Notes: generated from the letters alone by a model not told the origin. Positions 1 to 9,122 are shown, counted from the first letter of the stretch. The stretch: 40,612 nt of DNA from Streptococcus sp. Marseille-P6264 (GCF_902460355.1 NZ_CABPTO010000009.1:1-40612), one strand, 5' to 3'. Numbers and translations: made by a program.

Positions 1-3000
1 CCACTTTCAACGACCTTACCAACTTCCTTGTTGTTGTCATCTTGGTCTACGAATGTGATAATCGCTTTTTGACCATCTTTAACGTAATTGATTGGTGTAT
101 CCTGAGTTGGATCACTTGGAATTGGTGGTGGGTTGTATCCCTTGCTTGGATCGCTCGGATCTTTCGGTGTCAATGGTGTAGTACCATCTGGACCTACTGG
201 TGTAGTGCCTGGTACATTTGGTACCACTGGAAGATCAGTGCCTGGTTTTGTTGGATCTGTTGGATTGTTTGGATATGGAAGATTTGGTACTTTTGGAAGT
301 CCGTCTGGTACATTTGGTACGTATGAACCGAGCTTCTTGTATTGTACAACTTCTTCACTGTTAGCGTCGCCAGCTTTCACTGTCTTTGCTGCTACATTGG
401 CCTTATCTGCCACGAATCCAGTTACAACTGGTGTAGCTTCTTGAGCCAATTCTTTCGTAGCTGGTGTCCATGCAGTGAAGGTCTTTTCACCAGTTACAGC
501 ATTTATTTTACCAGTACGTGTGAAGGTTGCTTCTTGAGTGACAGGAGCTTTCAGAGCTGGACGACCCGCTGTTTGACCATCTGCGTATTGATACTTGATG
601 GTACGTGTAACCTTGCTGTTCAAATCAGCTGGATTCGTATTGTCATCCAAGCGTGGTGTTACAACAACTGTCCAAGTTTGGTCTTTTGTCTTATCGTTAT
701 CAAACTTCTGACCATTCGGTTGAGTGAAGCCGTCGCTCACAAGCTTATAACCTGCTTGTTGAAGTTGAGTGAGACGATTTACAGTTGAGTAAGCTACTGG
801 TTCACCTGACTTACCAGCAACAGAATCTGTATAAAGAGTCTTAACTGGAACGCCATTCTTACCATCTGTTACGTACTTAATAGAACCACGTTGTTCATCC
901 AAGTTGTAATTGACAACTTCAACTGAATCTCCAGTAGTAGGGTCAACAGTTACACCTGGAACTTTTGGTTTATCTGGGCTATAGCCTGTAATAGCAGGAG
1001 TGTTTACTTCTGGAAGGTTAGCATTTGGTTTATCCCAAGCACCAGGAGTTTCCACACCTGTTACCTTGTTAACAGAAACTGGACGAGTGAATGATGTTGT
1101 TTGAGTAACTGTCTTAGGAAGCGCTGGGCGTCCTGCTGTTACACCGTCACCATATTGGTATTGGATAGTTCGAGTAACATCTTTCTTCTCTTGTTTTGTT
1201 TCAATAACTGGAGTAACGACAACTTTCCATACTTGGTCTTTTGTCTTATCGTTATCAAACTTCTGACCATTTGGTTGAGTGAAGCCATCACTTACAAGTT
1301 TGTAACCTGCTTGTTGAAGTTGGGTGATACGGTTAGCAGTTGAATAAGCAACATCTTCACCTGATTTACCTGTAACACCGTCTGTATAAAGAGTCTTAGC
1401 TGGAACACCGTTTTGTCCATCTGTTACATACTCAATGATACCACGTTGATCATCTTGGCTGTAGCTTACTACTTCATCTTCGTTAGGAGATGTTGGAGTA
1501 ACAGTTGCAGCTGGAACGCTTGGTTTGTCTGGAGTGAAACCAGTAACTGCTGGAGAATCAACTTTTGGAAGTTCTTCACTTGGCTTGTTCCATTGACCAG
1601 GAGTTTCAACACCTGTCACCTTGTTCACAGAAACTGGGCGAGTAAATGTTGTTGTTTGAGTAACTGGGCGAGGAAGTGCTGGACGACCTGTAGTCACTCC
1701 ATCCTTGTATTGGTAACGAACGTTACGAGTAACATCTTTCGTTTCTTGTTTTGTCTCAATACGTGGAGTAAGAACAACTTCCCATGTTTGATCTACATTG
1801 TTGTTACTGTCAAATCTTTGCCCGCCAGCTTTAGTAAAGCCGTCGCTAACAAGATCATAACCCAACTGTTTAAATTCATTGATTTTCGCAGTTGTTGTAT
1901 AGTTTACAGGTGTATCTGATTTACCAGTTACGTTGTCTGTGTGAAGGGTCTTAGCCGGAACACCATTTTTACCATCTGTACGGTAAACGATGCTTCCCTT
2001 TTGAGTTGCAGCTGAATAGCTTACAATTTCACGCCAGCTTGGGTCTGTTGGTGAAACAGTAGCTGAATTCACACGTGCTTTATTTGGTGTGAATCCTGAC
2101 ACTTCTGGGCTGTCAACCGCACCTACAGTACGAGTATTTGGAGTCCAATTACCGTATGTCTTCTTACCAGTTACTGGATCTTCTGATACTTGACGAGTAA
2201 ATTGAACTGTTTGTTCAACCGGTTGCGGAAGAGTTGGGCGATTTCTAGTCACACCATCTTCATATTCGTAAGCGATTGTACGAGTAACATCCTTAGTTTC
2301 AGTTGTTACTTTCGGATCATTCTTACGGTATGAAACGATTTCACGCCAGCTTGGATCTGTTGGTGAAACAGAAGCTGAATTTACACGTGTTTTATTCGGT
2401 GTAAAGCCTTTAATCGCTGGTGTATCAACCGCATCTACAGTTTGACGACTTGGTGTCCAATTGCCGTATGTCTTTCTACCAGTCGCTGGGTCTTCTGACA
2501 CTTGACGAGTAAATTGTACATTTTGTTGTACTTCACGTGGAAGGGCAGGACGACCTGAAGTCACACCATCTTCATATTCGTAAGCGATTGTACGAGTAAC
2601 ATCTTTTGTTTCTGTTGTTACTCTTGGAGCATTCTTGTCGTAGTAAACCGTTACATCACTTGGAGTAGAACCTGGATTTACTGTAAGTCCTGGAACTGTC
2701 GCTATATCTGGTGTATATCCTGGTACATTTAGAGAATCTACAGGCGCAAAATTCTTAGATGAAGGGCTCCATGGACCTGGTCTACCACCTGTCACAGTTC
2801 GAGTGAACTCAGCTGTTTGAGTGTAAGTTGGCGGAAGTGTTGGTCCTGTCACACCTGGTTTGTATTTATAATAAATATTACGAGTGACAGTCTTCTTCTC
2901 TGTCTTAACATCTGTAGCACCTTTACGGTAAACGTAGGTTACTGTACCATTGGTACCCCAGTCAGCCAGAGTTCCTGAAGGTGGCAAACTACCATTCTTC

Positions 3001-4658
3001 ATCCGAACAAAGCCATAACCTGGGATTGTTTTTTGTTCAGTAGTATAAGGCTTACCTTTATAGGCACCTTTTGGATAAGTTACTGAACCTTCAGCGATTT
3101 CTCGACCTTGCTCATCTTCATAACGTACGTCAACAGAGGCACTTTGATAGAAATCAAAACGTTTGATTTGGAACTGTTGCAAGTTCTTGTAGTTACCAGT
3201 CGTAGCCGTAACCACCATGGACATCAGCTCTTCTGGAGTAGAAACTGTTTTCCTCCATTGCTTAATACCAAGATTACTTTCGTAAGAGATAGTTAATTCC
3301 TTGGTTACACCATCATACTGGATAGCAAATCTGTGGAAACGACCATCTAGGTCACTTGAGTCCAGACGTTGAGCACTATTAGCATCTGTCTCAGCCCACC
3401 AACGATCATATTCACCACCAGTGAAGATACCACCACCACGAACCTTTTTATGAGTGGTATTTACCCAGGCACCAAATTGTCCCAGTTGAGGGTCTTTATC
3501 CCAACCATATTCGAAGGAGTCCGTGTTGCTAGTATCAAAACGATTCCCTCTTGGTGGTGTGAAGACGTTCCAGAAAGTATCCAGTTTGAAACCAGTTGCG
3601 TTACGCAAACCACCGATACCCAGGTTACCACCATTTGCCCCTAGATCTGTTGTGTTCCCTGTATGGAAGGCAAAACCGATACCATCGGCACCATAACGAT
3701 CTTGAGTTTTATCACCAAGGTTAACTCCACCAGTCAGCTTGAAGCTTTGGTTCATATTGATCTTACTCTTCAGACTGAAGTTACCTGTCTTGTGTTCTTC
3801 ATCTGGAGTAAGGGTTACGATACCATCGTATGAATTATAGGTAGCTGAACCATTCAATCTGAAGTAGTCAAGGAAGTTTTCTTTCGTTACAGTTGTTTTT
3901 CCTGTTTGTGGGTCAAACGAACGGAAGCCACTTTCTCCTGATTTACGGAAATCAGCGTAACCTTTATTTACTTCGCTTTGAGCAGCTGCTAATGTTGAAT
4001 TAGCTTCACTTTTGGCTACTGCATTTGTTGCTTGGCTAGCTGTTGCCAAACTAGCTGCTTGACTAGCTGCCTTTTCAACTGATACCTTAGCAGGTTCTAC
4101 AGCGGCAACTGATTCTGTAGCTGCTTCAGATGAAACTGCAGTTGACTCTGCAGTAGCTGAAGTAGCTGGGCTAACTCGAGCCTCAGACTGAGTTGCAGCA
4201 GTTGATTGGCTAGTCGCTACTGAAGCTTTAGATACTTGTGAAGTAGCTTCTTTTAAAGCTGCTTCACTTTTTGAAGCAACTTCTGATTTAACAGTTTTTT
4301 CTTCCACTTTGCTTGATAGGTCTTCAGCAGAGGTAGAAGATGCTGTAGATGCTGCACTTGAAACTGCGTTGCTTTCAGCGACAGTTGCTACGGTAGAATT
4401 CTTTTCTATGGCCGACTCGGAGTCAGAATCATTCGCTCCCGAATCTTCTCCTGAATCTGGCACAGAGGTCGTTTTCTCCGTAGAGGTGCTTGAAGAATCC
4501 GTCTTAGCTAACGTATCGGCTGAAACGACATTCCCCCCAAAGAACATGAAAGCTGCGACTGCTACAGAAGCCACGCCCACATTAAACTTACGGACTGAGT
4601 ATCGAAGTCGTTTCTCAGCACTCGCACGGTTTAATCTGCGTCTCGCATTTTTATCCAT
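1..4658 (-). CDS. Large YSIRK-type cell-wall adhesin with L-type lectin and MucBP-like repeats (3' end outside window)
   Basis: About 1552 residues are visible; the C-terminus, with any LPXTG sorting signal, lies left of base 1. The start at 4658 has AAAGGAG 8 nt upstream. Residues 19-32 hold a YSIRK-type motif (YSVRKFNVGVASV) in a signal peptide probably cleaved near 'VSA-DT' at about 47. A Ser/Ala/Thr-rich stretch follows to about 230, then a bacterial L-type lectin-like domain (about 230-490, with 'DGIGFAFHTG'), then a MucBP-like domain (about 507-577). After that come alternating modules: about 104-residue units with 'DVTRTIxYxYxDGVTxGRPALP', and about 80-residue units with 'YVTDGxNGVPxKTLYTD'. 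A Pro/Asn-rich spacer and the start of another MucBP-like unit end the visible part. The family acts in glycan or mucin binding at the cell wall; the ligand is inferred, not shown. It is monocistronic from its own promoter. Confidence 0.9.
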   Translation of the reverse strand, partial: MDKNARRRLNRASAEKRLRYSVRKFNVGVASVAVAAFMFFGGNVVSADTLAKTDSSSTSTEKTTSVPDSGEDSGANDSDSESAIEKNSTVATVAESNAVSSAASTASSTSAEDLSSKVEEKTVKSEVASKSEAALKEATSQVSKASVATSQSTAATQSEARVSPATSATAESTAVSSEAATESVAAVEPAKVSVEKAASQAASLATASQATNAVAKSEANSTLAAAQSEVNKGYADFRKSGESGFRSFDPQTGKTTVTKENFLDYFRLNGSATYNSYDGIVTLTPDEEHKTGNFSLKSKINMNQSFKLTGGVNLGDKTQDRYGADGIGFAFHTGNTTDLGANGGNLGIGGLRNATGFKLDTFWNVFTPPRGNRFDTSNTDSFEYGWDKDPQLGQFGAWVNTTHKKVRGGGIFTGGEYDRWWAETDANSAQRLDSSDLDGRFHRFAIQYDGVTKELTISYESNLGIKQWRKTVSTPEELMSMVVTATTGNYKNLQQFQIKRFDFYQSASVDVRYEDEQGREIAEGSVTYPKGAYKGKPYTTEQKTIPGYGFVRMKNGSLPPSGTLADWGTNGTVTYVYRKGATDVKTEKKTVTRNIYYKYKPGVTGPTLPPTYTQTAEFTRTVTGGRPGPWSPSSKNFAPVDSLNVPGYTPDIATVPGLTVNPGSTPSDVTVYYDKNAPRVTTETKDVTRTIAYEYEDGVTSGRPALPREVQQNVQFTRQVSEDPATGRKTYGNWTPSRQTVDAVDTPAIKGFTPNKTRVNSASVSPTDPSWREIVSYRKNDPKVTTETKDVTRTIAYEYEDGVTRNRPTLPQPVEQTVQFTRQVSEDPVTGKKTYGNWTPNTRTVGAVDSPEVSGFTPNKARVNSATVSPTDPSWREIVSYSAATQKGSIVYRTDGKNGVPAKTLHTDNVTGKSDTPVNYTTTAKINEFKQLGYDLVSDGFTKAGGQRFDSNNNVDQTWEVVLTPRIETKQETKDVTRNVRYQYKDGVTTGRPALPRPVTQTTTFTRPVSVNKVTGVETPGQWNKPSEELPKVDSPAVTGFTPDKPSVPAATVTPTSPNEDEVVSYSQDDQRGIIEYVTDGQNGVPAKTLYTDGVTGKSGEDVAYSTANRITQLQQAGYKLVSDGFTQPNGQKFDNDKTKDQVWKVVVTPVIETKQEKKDVTRTIQYQYGDGVTAGRPALPKTVTQTTSFTRPVSVNKVTGVETPGAWDKPNANLPEVNTPAITGYSPDKPKVPGVTVDPTTGDSVEVVNYNLDEQRGSIKYVTDGKNGVPVKTLYTDSVAGKSGEPVAYSTVNRLTQLQQAGYKLVSDGFTQPNGQKFDNDKTKDQTWTVVVTPRLDDNTNPADLNSKVTRTIKYQYADGQTAGRPALKAPVTQEATFTRTGKINAVTGEKTFTAWTPATKELAQEATPVVTGFVADKANVAAKTVKAGDANSEEVVQYKKLGSYVPNVPDGLPKVPNLPYPNNPTDPTKPGTDLPVVPNVPGTTPVGPDGTTPLTPKDPSDPSKGYNPPPIPSDPTQDTPINYVKDGQKAIITFVDQDDNNKEVGKVVES
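660..1757 (-). repeat. Tandem coding repeat in adhesin, period about 554 nt
   Basis: Two adjacent copies of a two-domain module of about 185 residues. Near-identical DNA runs such as GTCTTTTGTCTTATCGTTAT occur at about 681 and about 1235, so the copies have been duplicated or homogenised recently. Copy number could vary by slipped recombination. Confidence 0.85.
2005..2630 (-). repeat. Tandem coding repeat in adhesin, period about 312 nt
   Basis: Two copies of a 104-residue unit, each with 'TTETKDVTRTIAYEYEDGVT' near its start and 'SPTDPSWREIVSY' near its end. Matching DNA around ACACCATCTTCATATTCGTA lies at 2251 and 2563. This unit is related to the larger module at 660-1757 but lacks the 80-residue partner between its copies. 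Confidence 0.85.
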
Positions 4659-4755
4659 GAACATCTCTCCTTTTTAAAATATAGTTCAACCACCTATTAC
4701 TCAACACCTTAACGCCTGAGCAGCAAAGTATTTTATAACATATGATTGGTGGTTC

Positions 4756-4777
4756 TAATGTCAAAGTTTAGACATTA
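4756..4777. repeat. Inverted repeat at the start of the adhesin transcript
   Basis: TAATGTC (4756-4762) and GACATTA (4771-4777) are perfect 7-bp arms around an 8-nt loop. The repeat begins about 14 nt downstream of the -10 element of the adhesin promoter, so it is either an operator or a hairpin at the 5' end of the roughly 125-nt leader. Confidence 0.5.
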
Positions 4778-4790
4778 AACCATACCAATA

Positions 4791-4819
4791 ATTATACCGC
4801 TTTTTTCCTATTATATCAA
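4791..4819 (-). promoter_or_regulatory. Promoter of the adhesin gene
   Basis: On the minus strand TTGATA (4819-4814) is followed by exactly 17 bp and TATAAT (4796-4791), close to the sigma-70 consensus. Transcription should start near 4784, giving a leader of about 125 nt before the ATG at 4658. Confidence 0.8.
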
Positions 4820-4843
4820 GGATTTTACTATCTAATTTTTTTC

Positions 4844-4860
4844 TGTAACAAAAGTGTAAT
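4844..4860 (+). promoter_or_regulatory. WalR/VicR-like box upstream of the adhesin
   Basis: TGTAAC-AAAAG-TGTAAT fits the WalR (VicR/YycF) consensus TGTWAH-N5-TGTWAH exactly. It lies 24 bp beyond the -35 of the adhesin promoter. As a direct repeat it reads toward the plus strand, where a TATTAT lies a few bases on but no gene follows. The best inference is wall-stress control of the adhesin. Confidence 0.5.
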
Positions 4861-4956
4861 ATCATATTATAGGGATAGCAAAAAGCTTTAGCGACGCCGT
4901 TTTAAGAGAATGAAAACAACAAAAATAATCTTTATAGTTTGATAATCAAAACAAAA

Positions 4957-4981
4957 TAAAAAAGAGCCCCCACAGGGCTCT
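4957..4981 (-). terminator. Terminator after trmB
   Basis: AGAGCCC and GGGCTCT (4963-4969/4975-4981) form a 7-bp stem. On the minus strand it is followed by a T-rich run (TTTTTTATTTT), which suits termination of the ecsAB-ccrZ-trmB operon. Confidence 0.85.
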
Positions 4982-5049
4982 ATCCAACAAAAATCGATCA
5001 TAAAATCCGACAATTGAGATAGAAAACCTGTTTAGGACTCTCTTTATTT

Positions 5050-5688
5050 TTATTGAAACTCTGCTTCGACCCGGTAAATAACCTGACCCTTGCTAGAGAA
5101 TTTTTGTTCATATTCAGTCAAGACATTGCCTTCAAAGTCACTGGCATGAAGATCCAGCCAAACACCTTTGAGAATCATGCCATACTGCGAAAAGCTGACC
5201 AGGCTGTACTCAAACAAGCCACGGTTGTCCGTTTTGAAGTGGATTTCACCTTTTTCTGGCAAAATCTGCTTGAAGGTATCCAAGAAAGACTTATGGGTCA
5301 AGCGACGTTTTTCATGCCGTTTCTTAGGCCATGGATCAGAGAAATTCAGGTAAAGTCGGTCAATTTCTCCATCTGCAAAATAATTGGTCAATTCCGAACC
5401 ATCCACCCAGAGTAGCTTAATATTGGGTACATCAGCTGCCAAAACCTTATCCAAAGCATAGCTGAGAACAGATTTCTGAATATCAATTCCGATATAGTTG
5501 ATAGCTGGATTAGCCTTGGCCATTCCTGTGATAAAAGCCCCCTTACCACTTCCTACTTCAATGTGGATAGGGTGGTCATTACCAAAAGTTTCCCGCCACT
5601 TTCCCTTGGCATCAACTGGATTTAGAACCACATAGTGGGGATTAGCTTCTAATAGTTCAGTCGCCCCCTTACGATTTCTTACTCTCAT
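5050..5688 (-). CDS. trmB: tRNA (guanine-N7-)-methyltransferase
   Basis: A 212-residue SAM-dependent enzyme that makes m7G46 in the variable loop of tRNAs, of normal family length. Visible motifs are the SAM-binding '[10 protein letters not shown]' (about 44-53), the acidic 'IGIDIQKS' at the end of strand 2, and the TrmB signature '[15 protein letters not shown]' (about 116-130). Its ATG overlaps the last four bases of ccrZ (5685-5688), so the two are translationally coupled. The ccrZ-trmB pair is conserved in streptococci. A strong terminator follows at 4957-4981, making this the last gene of the operon. Confidence 0.96.
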   Translation of the reverse strand: MRVRNRKGATELLEANPHYVVLNPVDAKGKWRETFGNDHPIHIEVGSGKGAFITGMAKANPAINYIGIDIQKSVLSYALDKVLAADVPNIKLLWVDGSELTNYFADGEIDRLYLNFSDPWPKKRHEKRRLTHKSFLDTFKQILPEKGEIHFKTDNRGLFEYSLVSFSQYGMILKGVWLDLHASDFEGNVLTEYEQKFSSKGQVIYRVEAEFQ

Positions 5689-6479
5689 CTTACCTTTCCA
5701 TACTTAGAACGGAAGTTGCGTAGAGCGTAAATCTCCCGGTTCACATTTTCTAAATCATTGTTTTCATAATATTTAGCAATCTGCATCAGATAAGAGTATT
5801 GACCAAACCAATACAGTTTTTTGATAACCTTGTCATTGTACTTATAACCGTAGTAGGTCAACCACTCCTGCCAATTGGTATCTGGGATATAGTGACTCAA
5901 TATATGAGCAACATCCAACATCCTGTCCGTCAAGCGAACCGAATCCCAATCCACCAAATAAATCAAGCCACTATCCGTCTGAAACCAGTTGCTATGCCGT
6001 ACATCACCGTGGACAATCGTCGCGTAGTCCTCACGAAAAGCAGGTACCGTTTGCCGCAAATCCCGAATAATTGATTGCAGGTACTGATTGTTCCGCAAAA
6101 CAACCGGCGCTTGATTGAGCCAGCTATTGATTAGATCGATCGGCGTTTCTAAAATATAACCCAATTTGGCCAACTGAGTCATCAGAGGCTTCGACCGATG
6201 CAAACGCGTTAAAATATTGATCACTTGCTTTTTAGACATATCATTAGGTGTTAAAATGGCACCTGAAAGCCATTCTTGTCCGCTCATGACATTGCCATCT
6301 GGCAAGCGTCGACTCCACAGAAGTTGCGGAGCAATTTGTTCTCTGGCTAAGCCTGCCAGAATCGGGGTCGTATTCATCTTGACGAAAACTCGCCCCCCGT
6401 CTGGATAAGTTCCCATATAGGCCTTTCCGCTCTTACCAGCTATTGGTGTCAGGGCTAGCTCGTTATCAACCAAGACCAT
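5685..6479 (-). CDS. ccrZ: Cell-cycle regulator CcrZ (aminoglycoside-phosphotransferase fold)
   Basis: 264 residues, the length of pneumococcal CcrZ. In S. pneumoniae CcrZ is a septal protein that links division to DnaA-driven replication initiation. The kinase-like core is visible: 'VHGDVRHSN' gives H157, D159 and N164, and 'LVDWDS' gives D177 and D179, matching the residue numbers known to matter in the pneumococcal protein. The start has AAGGAGGGG just upstream. It sits 50 nt after ecsB and overlaps trmB by 4 nt. The substrate phosphorylated in vivo cannot be told from sequence. Confidence 0.93.
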   Translation of the reverse strand: MVLVDNELALTPIAGKSGKAYMGTYPDGGRVFVKMNTTPILAGLAREQIAPQLLWSRRLPDGNVMSGQEWLSGAILTPNDMSKKQVINILTRLHRSKPLMTQLAKLGYILETPIDLINSWLNQAPVVLRNNQYLQSIIRDLRQTVPAFREDYATIVHGDVRHSNWFQTDSGLIYLVDWDSVRLTDRMLDVAHILSHYIPDTNWQEWLTYYGYKYNDKVIKKLYWFGQYSYLMQIAKYYENNDLENVNREIYALRNFRSKYGKVR

Positions 6480-6529
6480 GATTCCCCTCCTTAAAAAGTT
6501 TCCTCACTATTTTACTAATTTTCATTCTT

Positions 6530-7576
6530 TTAGTCAACCAATCTTTTTAGTTTATATGGCAAATAGACTAGATACAAAAAGATTGTCGCTCCAAGCATTG
6601 CTAACACTGCCATCTTATCTTGAAAAAAGAGCACTGCCACTAGCGTTTCAAAAAGCAAGACACTATGTCCAATCCCTGTAATAACCTGTCTTACACCCTT
6701 GATTTTAGACTTGCTATCCAGCGGAAAAAGCTGGGTTAGATACTGATAATCAAGAGCTTCATACAAGGCCAACAACTGAAAGAGCAAAAGATAATTGAAG
6801 AGAACAACGAAACCTGCAGCAATCCAAGACTGACTGACGAAGACAATCGTTAAGAAGGCTAAAAGTAGAAGACGCAAGGTCAGAGGGAATAAGTCGCCAT
6901 TACGCAGATAGGAGCGTAAAAACATATTTTGCCAAGTCTTGGCATGGATCTTAGGCAAAAGTCTCGTCAGCCCGTCCAAGTAAGCTCTTCTTTTGACACT
7001 ATTGGAAATGCCTTTTACATTTGTAAAGAGGGCGAAGAAACGCAGAACTTTCTGCTTGCGCCCTTCCTCAGCTGCGATTGCATACTGCCAATCGAGGCGG
7101 TCAGACAAGAAAAAGCGACGTCCCTTGAACTGGAAGACCAGCCATTTTAGCAAGAGCATAAAGAGGCAGTACAATCCAAAACCCCAGATTGGCAAACCTA
7201 GAGCCAAAAACAGTGGCGCTAACAAAAGCAGCAACAAGGTTTGAAGCAGGCCAAAGAGAATATACGAACGCTGGATTTGTCCCTTGACAAACTCAATGAC
7301 TGCTTGCTCCTGCACCAGCAAGAAGAGCATATCAGGCTTCTCCAGATAGGTTGCGATATGTCCAAAAGGAAGAATGAGCACAGAAAATAAAACTAATCCT
7401 ACTATTATCGGCCAAGACTGACTAGGGAAATTCCGCAGCAATTGATTGTACTGAACCGCCAGAAATCCGAGAAAAATCAATAAAAATAGGACAAAGTGAT
7501 CATTGAGAACATAGCGCAGATACTTCAGGCAGCGCTGACGAAAATCCTGCTTGCGTTTAGCAAATACTTCTTTCAT
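6530..7576 (-). CDS. ecsB: ABC transporter permease EcsB/PptB
   Basis: A 348-residue polytopic membrane protein with several clear hydrophobic spans, for example 'FVLFLLIFLGFLAV' near residue 30 and 'LLQTLLLLLLAPLFLALGL' near 110-130. It overlaps the ATPase gene by 4 nt (7573-7576), so the two form one exporter. In streptococci this pair is PptAB, which exports SHP pheromones for Rgg quorum sensing and the ComS/XIP precursor; in Bacillus the homologue EcsAB influences regulated intramembrane proteolysis and secretion. Specificity here is inferred from orthology and gene order. Confidence 0.9.
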   Translation of the reverse strand: MKEVFAKRKQDFRQRCLKYLRYVLNDHFVLFLLIFLGFLAVQYNQLLRNFPSQSWPIIVGLVLFSVLILPFGHIATYLEKPDMLFLLVQEQAVIEFVKGQIQRSYILFGLLQTLLLLLLAPLFLALGLPIWGFGLYCLFMLLLKWLVFQFKGRRFFLSDRLDWQYAIAAEEGRKQKVLRFFALFTNVKGISNSVKRRAYLDGLTRLLPKIHAKTWQNMFLRSYLRNGDLFPLTLRLLLLAFLTIVFVSQSWIAAGFVVLFNYLLLFQLLALYEALDYQYLTQLFPLDSKSKIKGVRQVITGIGHSVLLFETLVAVLFFQDKMAVLAMLGATIFLYLVYLPYKLKRLVD

Positions 7577-8304
7577 AGCGCAGCCTCTTCCGTCAAGGCA
7601 AGATAGATGTCATTTAGACTAGCTCCCGGCATCTGAAATTGCTGCCGCAACTCAGCTAAATTGCCCTTAGCACGTACCTGCCCTTTATGTAAAATCACAA
7701 AGCTATCACACATCTTCTCGGCCGAGTCCAGAACGTGGGTACTCATGAGGATGGACTTACCTTTTTTCTTTTCCTCATCCAAGAGCTGGATAAGATCTGC
7801 AATAGCTACCGGATCCAGCCCCAAAAAAGGCTCATCCACGATAAAAAGACTAGGATCTACCACGAAAGCACAGATAATCATGACCTTCTGCTTCATTCCC
7901 TTAGAGAAATGCACTGGAAACCAGTCCAACTTATCCTTGAGTCGGAAGATAGTTAAGAGACGCTCCACGCACTCAAAAGCGTCTTCCTGCTCGATATCGT
8001 AAGCCATGGCCACCGTTTCAATATGCTCACGCAGGGTCAGCTCTTCGTAGAGACTCGGTGTCTCTGGGATAAAACCAATCTTCTTACGGTAGGCACTAGG
8101 ATTTTCTCGCAGCTGCAAACCATCAATCCGAATTTCTCCCTTGTAAGGCGTCAATAAACCGATAATTTCATTGATGGTGGTGGATTTACCAGCACCATTG
8201 AGACCAATCAGCCCAACCAGCTGACCATCGCCCACTTCAAAGTTAATATCTTTCAAAACAGGAATGTTAATATAGCCTCCTGTAAGACCTTTGATTTCTA
8301 ACAT
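7573..8304 (-). CDS. ecsA: ABC transporter ATPase EcsA/PptA
   Basis: 243 residues with all ABC ATPase motifs: Walker A 'GLNGAGKST' (about 36-44), signature 'FSKGMKQKVM' (about 133-142), Walker B 'SLFIVDEP' and the switch histidine in 'MSTHVLDS'. It is the first gene of the ecsA-ecsB-ccrZ-trmB operon, with TTGGAGAA before the ATG. It powers the EcsB/PptB permease in export of short hydrophobic peptides. Its promoter is divergent from that of hit. Confidence 0.93.
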   Translation of the reverse strand: MLEIKGLTGGYINIPVLKDINFEVGDGQLVGLIGLNGAGKSTTINEIIGLLTPYKGEIRIDGLQLRENPSAYRKKIGFIPETPSLYEELTLREHIETVAMAYDIEQEDAFECVERLLTIFRLKDKLDWFPVHFSKGMKQKVMIICAFVVDPSLFIVDEPFLGLDPVAIADLIQLLDEEKKKGKSILMSTHVLDSAEKMCDSFVILHKGQVRAKGNLAELRQQFQMPGASLNDIYLALTEEAAL

Positions 8305-8322
8305 ATTTTCTCCAAATTCTGG

Positions 8323-8349
8323 TATAATGTTCTTATATTTTAAATTATA
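8323..8349. promoter_or_regulatory. Divergent promoters of hit (+) and ecsA (-)
   Basis: On the plus strand TGGTATAAT (TATAAT at 8323-8328) is an extended -10 for hit. On the minus strand TGTTATAAT (TATAAT at 8349-8344) is an extended -10 for ecsA. Neither has a recognisable -35, as is common for extended -10 promoters. Because the -10 elements are only 15 bp apart and the transcripts overlap, the two genes may interfere with each other. Confidence 0.7.
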
Positions 8350-8379
8350 ACAAAAATCTAGCGAATAGAGGTATCATTT

Positions 8380-8790
8380 ATGGCTGATTGTATTTTTTGT
8401 AAGATTATCGCAGGGGAAATCCCCTCTTCTAAAGTTTATGAAGATGACCAGGTAGTCGCCTTTCTAGACATTTCTCAGGTCACTCCAGGCCATACTTTGG
8501 TCGTTCCCAAGCAGCATTTCAGAAATCTTTTGGAAATGGATGCAGACAGTGCCAGTCAGCTCTTCGCTCGTGTCCCAGACATCGCCCGTAAGGTCATGAA
8601 AGCAACAGGCGCCAAGGGCATGAACATCCTTAACAACAACGAAGAAATTGCTGGACAGACTGTCTTTCACACCCATGTCCACCTAGCTCCTCGCTATGAA
8701 GAGACAGACGGTTTACAAATCAGCTTTGAAACCCACGAACCAGATTTTCCAGCCTTAGCTCAATTGGCTGAAAAGATTGCTCAAGCCTAG
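8380..8790 (+). CDS. hit: HIT-family nucleotide-binding hydrolase
   Basis: 136 residues with the Hint-type N-terminus 'CIFCKIIAGEIPSSKVYED' and the catalytic histidine triad 'HTHVHLAP' near residue 100. The family hydrolyses nucleoside phosphoramidates and aminoacyl-adenylates. The length is typical. It is divergent from ecsA, as in other streptococci, and is followed after 9 nt by a small coiled-coil gene with which it shares a transcript. Confidence 0.95.
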   Translation: MADCIFCKIIAGEIPSSKVYEDDQVVAFLDISQVTPGHTLVVPKQHFRNLLEMDADSASQLFARVPDIARKVMKATGAKGMNILNNNEEIAGQTVFHTHVHLAPRYEETDGLQISFETHEPDFPALAQLAEKIAQA

Positions 8791-8799
8791 GGAGGAACT

Positions 8800-9075
8800 A
8801 TGAAATTTTCAAATCTTATGCTTTTCACAGGCGCAGCCTGGGTCAGCTACCATTTGGTCAAAAGTCGGAAGACAATCAGCCAAGAAGTCGTCGAAACATC
8901 CGATATCTTGGATAAAGTTCAAGATAATTTAGCTAACATCCAGCACAATCTCGCCATTATCCAAGAACAACGAGACAATATCAAGGAAATGGCTCAAGAC
9001 TTGACTTATAAATACAAGATTTTCGAAAAACAAGCCCAAGCTCAAATTTCACAAATACAGGATATCTGGCAATAG
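8800..9075 (+). CDS. Small membrane-anchored coiled-coil protein, function unknown
   Basis: 91 residues. A short hydrophobic N-terminus (about 5-20, 'NLMLFTGAAWVSYHLV') is followed by a long helical, heptad-like region rich in Gln, Asn, Glu and Lys (about 27-90), which should form a coiled coil. GGAGG lies just before the ATG. It starts 9 nt after hit and ends before a strong terminator, so it is the second gene of that operon. It resembles small conserved proteins found after hit in streptococci. No function can be given. Confidence 0.8.
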   Translation: MKFSNLMLFTGAAWVSYHLVKSRKTISQEVVETSDILDKVQDNLANIQHNLAIIQEQRDNIKEMAQDLTYKYKIFEKQAQAQISQIQDIWQ

Positions 9076-9094
9076 AAAACTTTCTCATAACAAG

Positions 9095-9122
9095 AAAAAC
9101 CATGGCACAACCATGGTTTTTT
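9095..9122. terminator. Terminator after the hit operon
   Basis: AAAACCATGG and CCATGGTTTT form a 10-bp stem with loop CACAA, followed by T6 on the plus strand. The A-run before it lets it also act on the minus strand, after comB. Confidence 0.9.

Noticed and set aside
42..1919. Several plus-strand ORFs opposite the adhesin
   Set aside because: They are Trp/Cys/Ser-rich mirror frames of the repeats, without RBS or recognisable domains.
2263..2582. TACGAATA (competence sigma-X box core) on the minus strand at 2263-2270 and 2575-2582
   Set aside because: Both copies are inside the adhesin repeats and encode the same peptide (YEY); no gene start follows.
660..2630. CRISPR-like or satellite repeat
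   Set aside because: The repeats are coding, in frame, hundreds of bases long and directly adjacent; no short repeat-spacer pattern.
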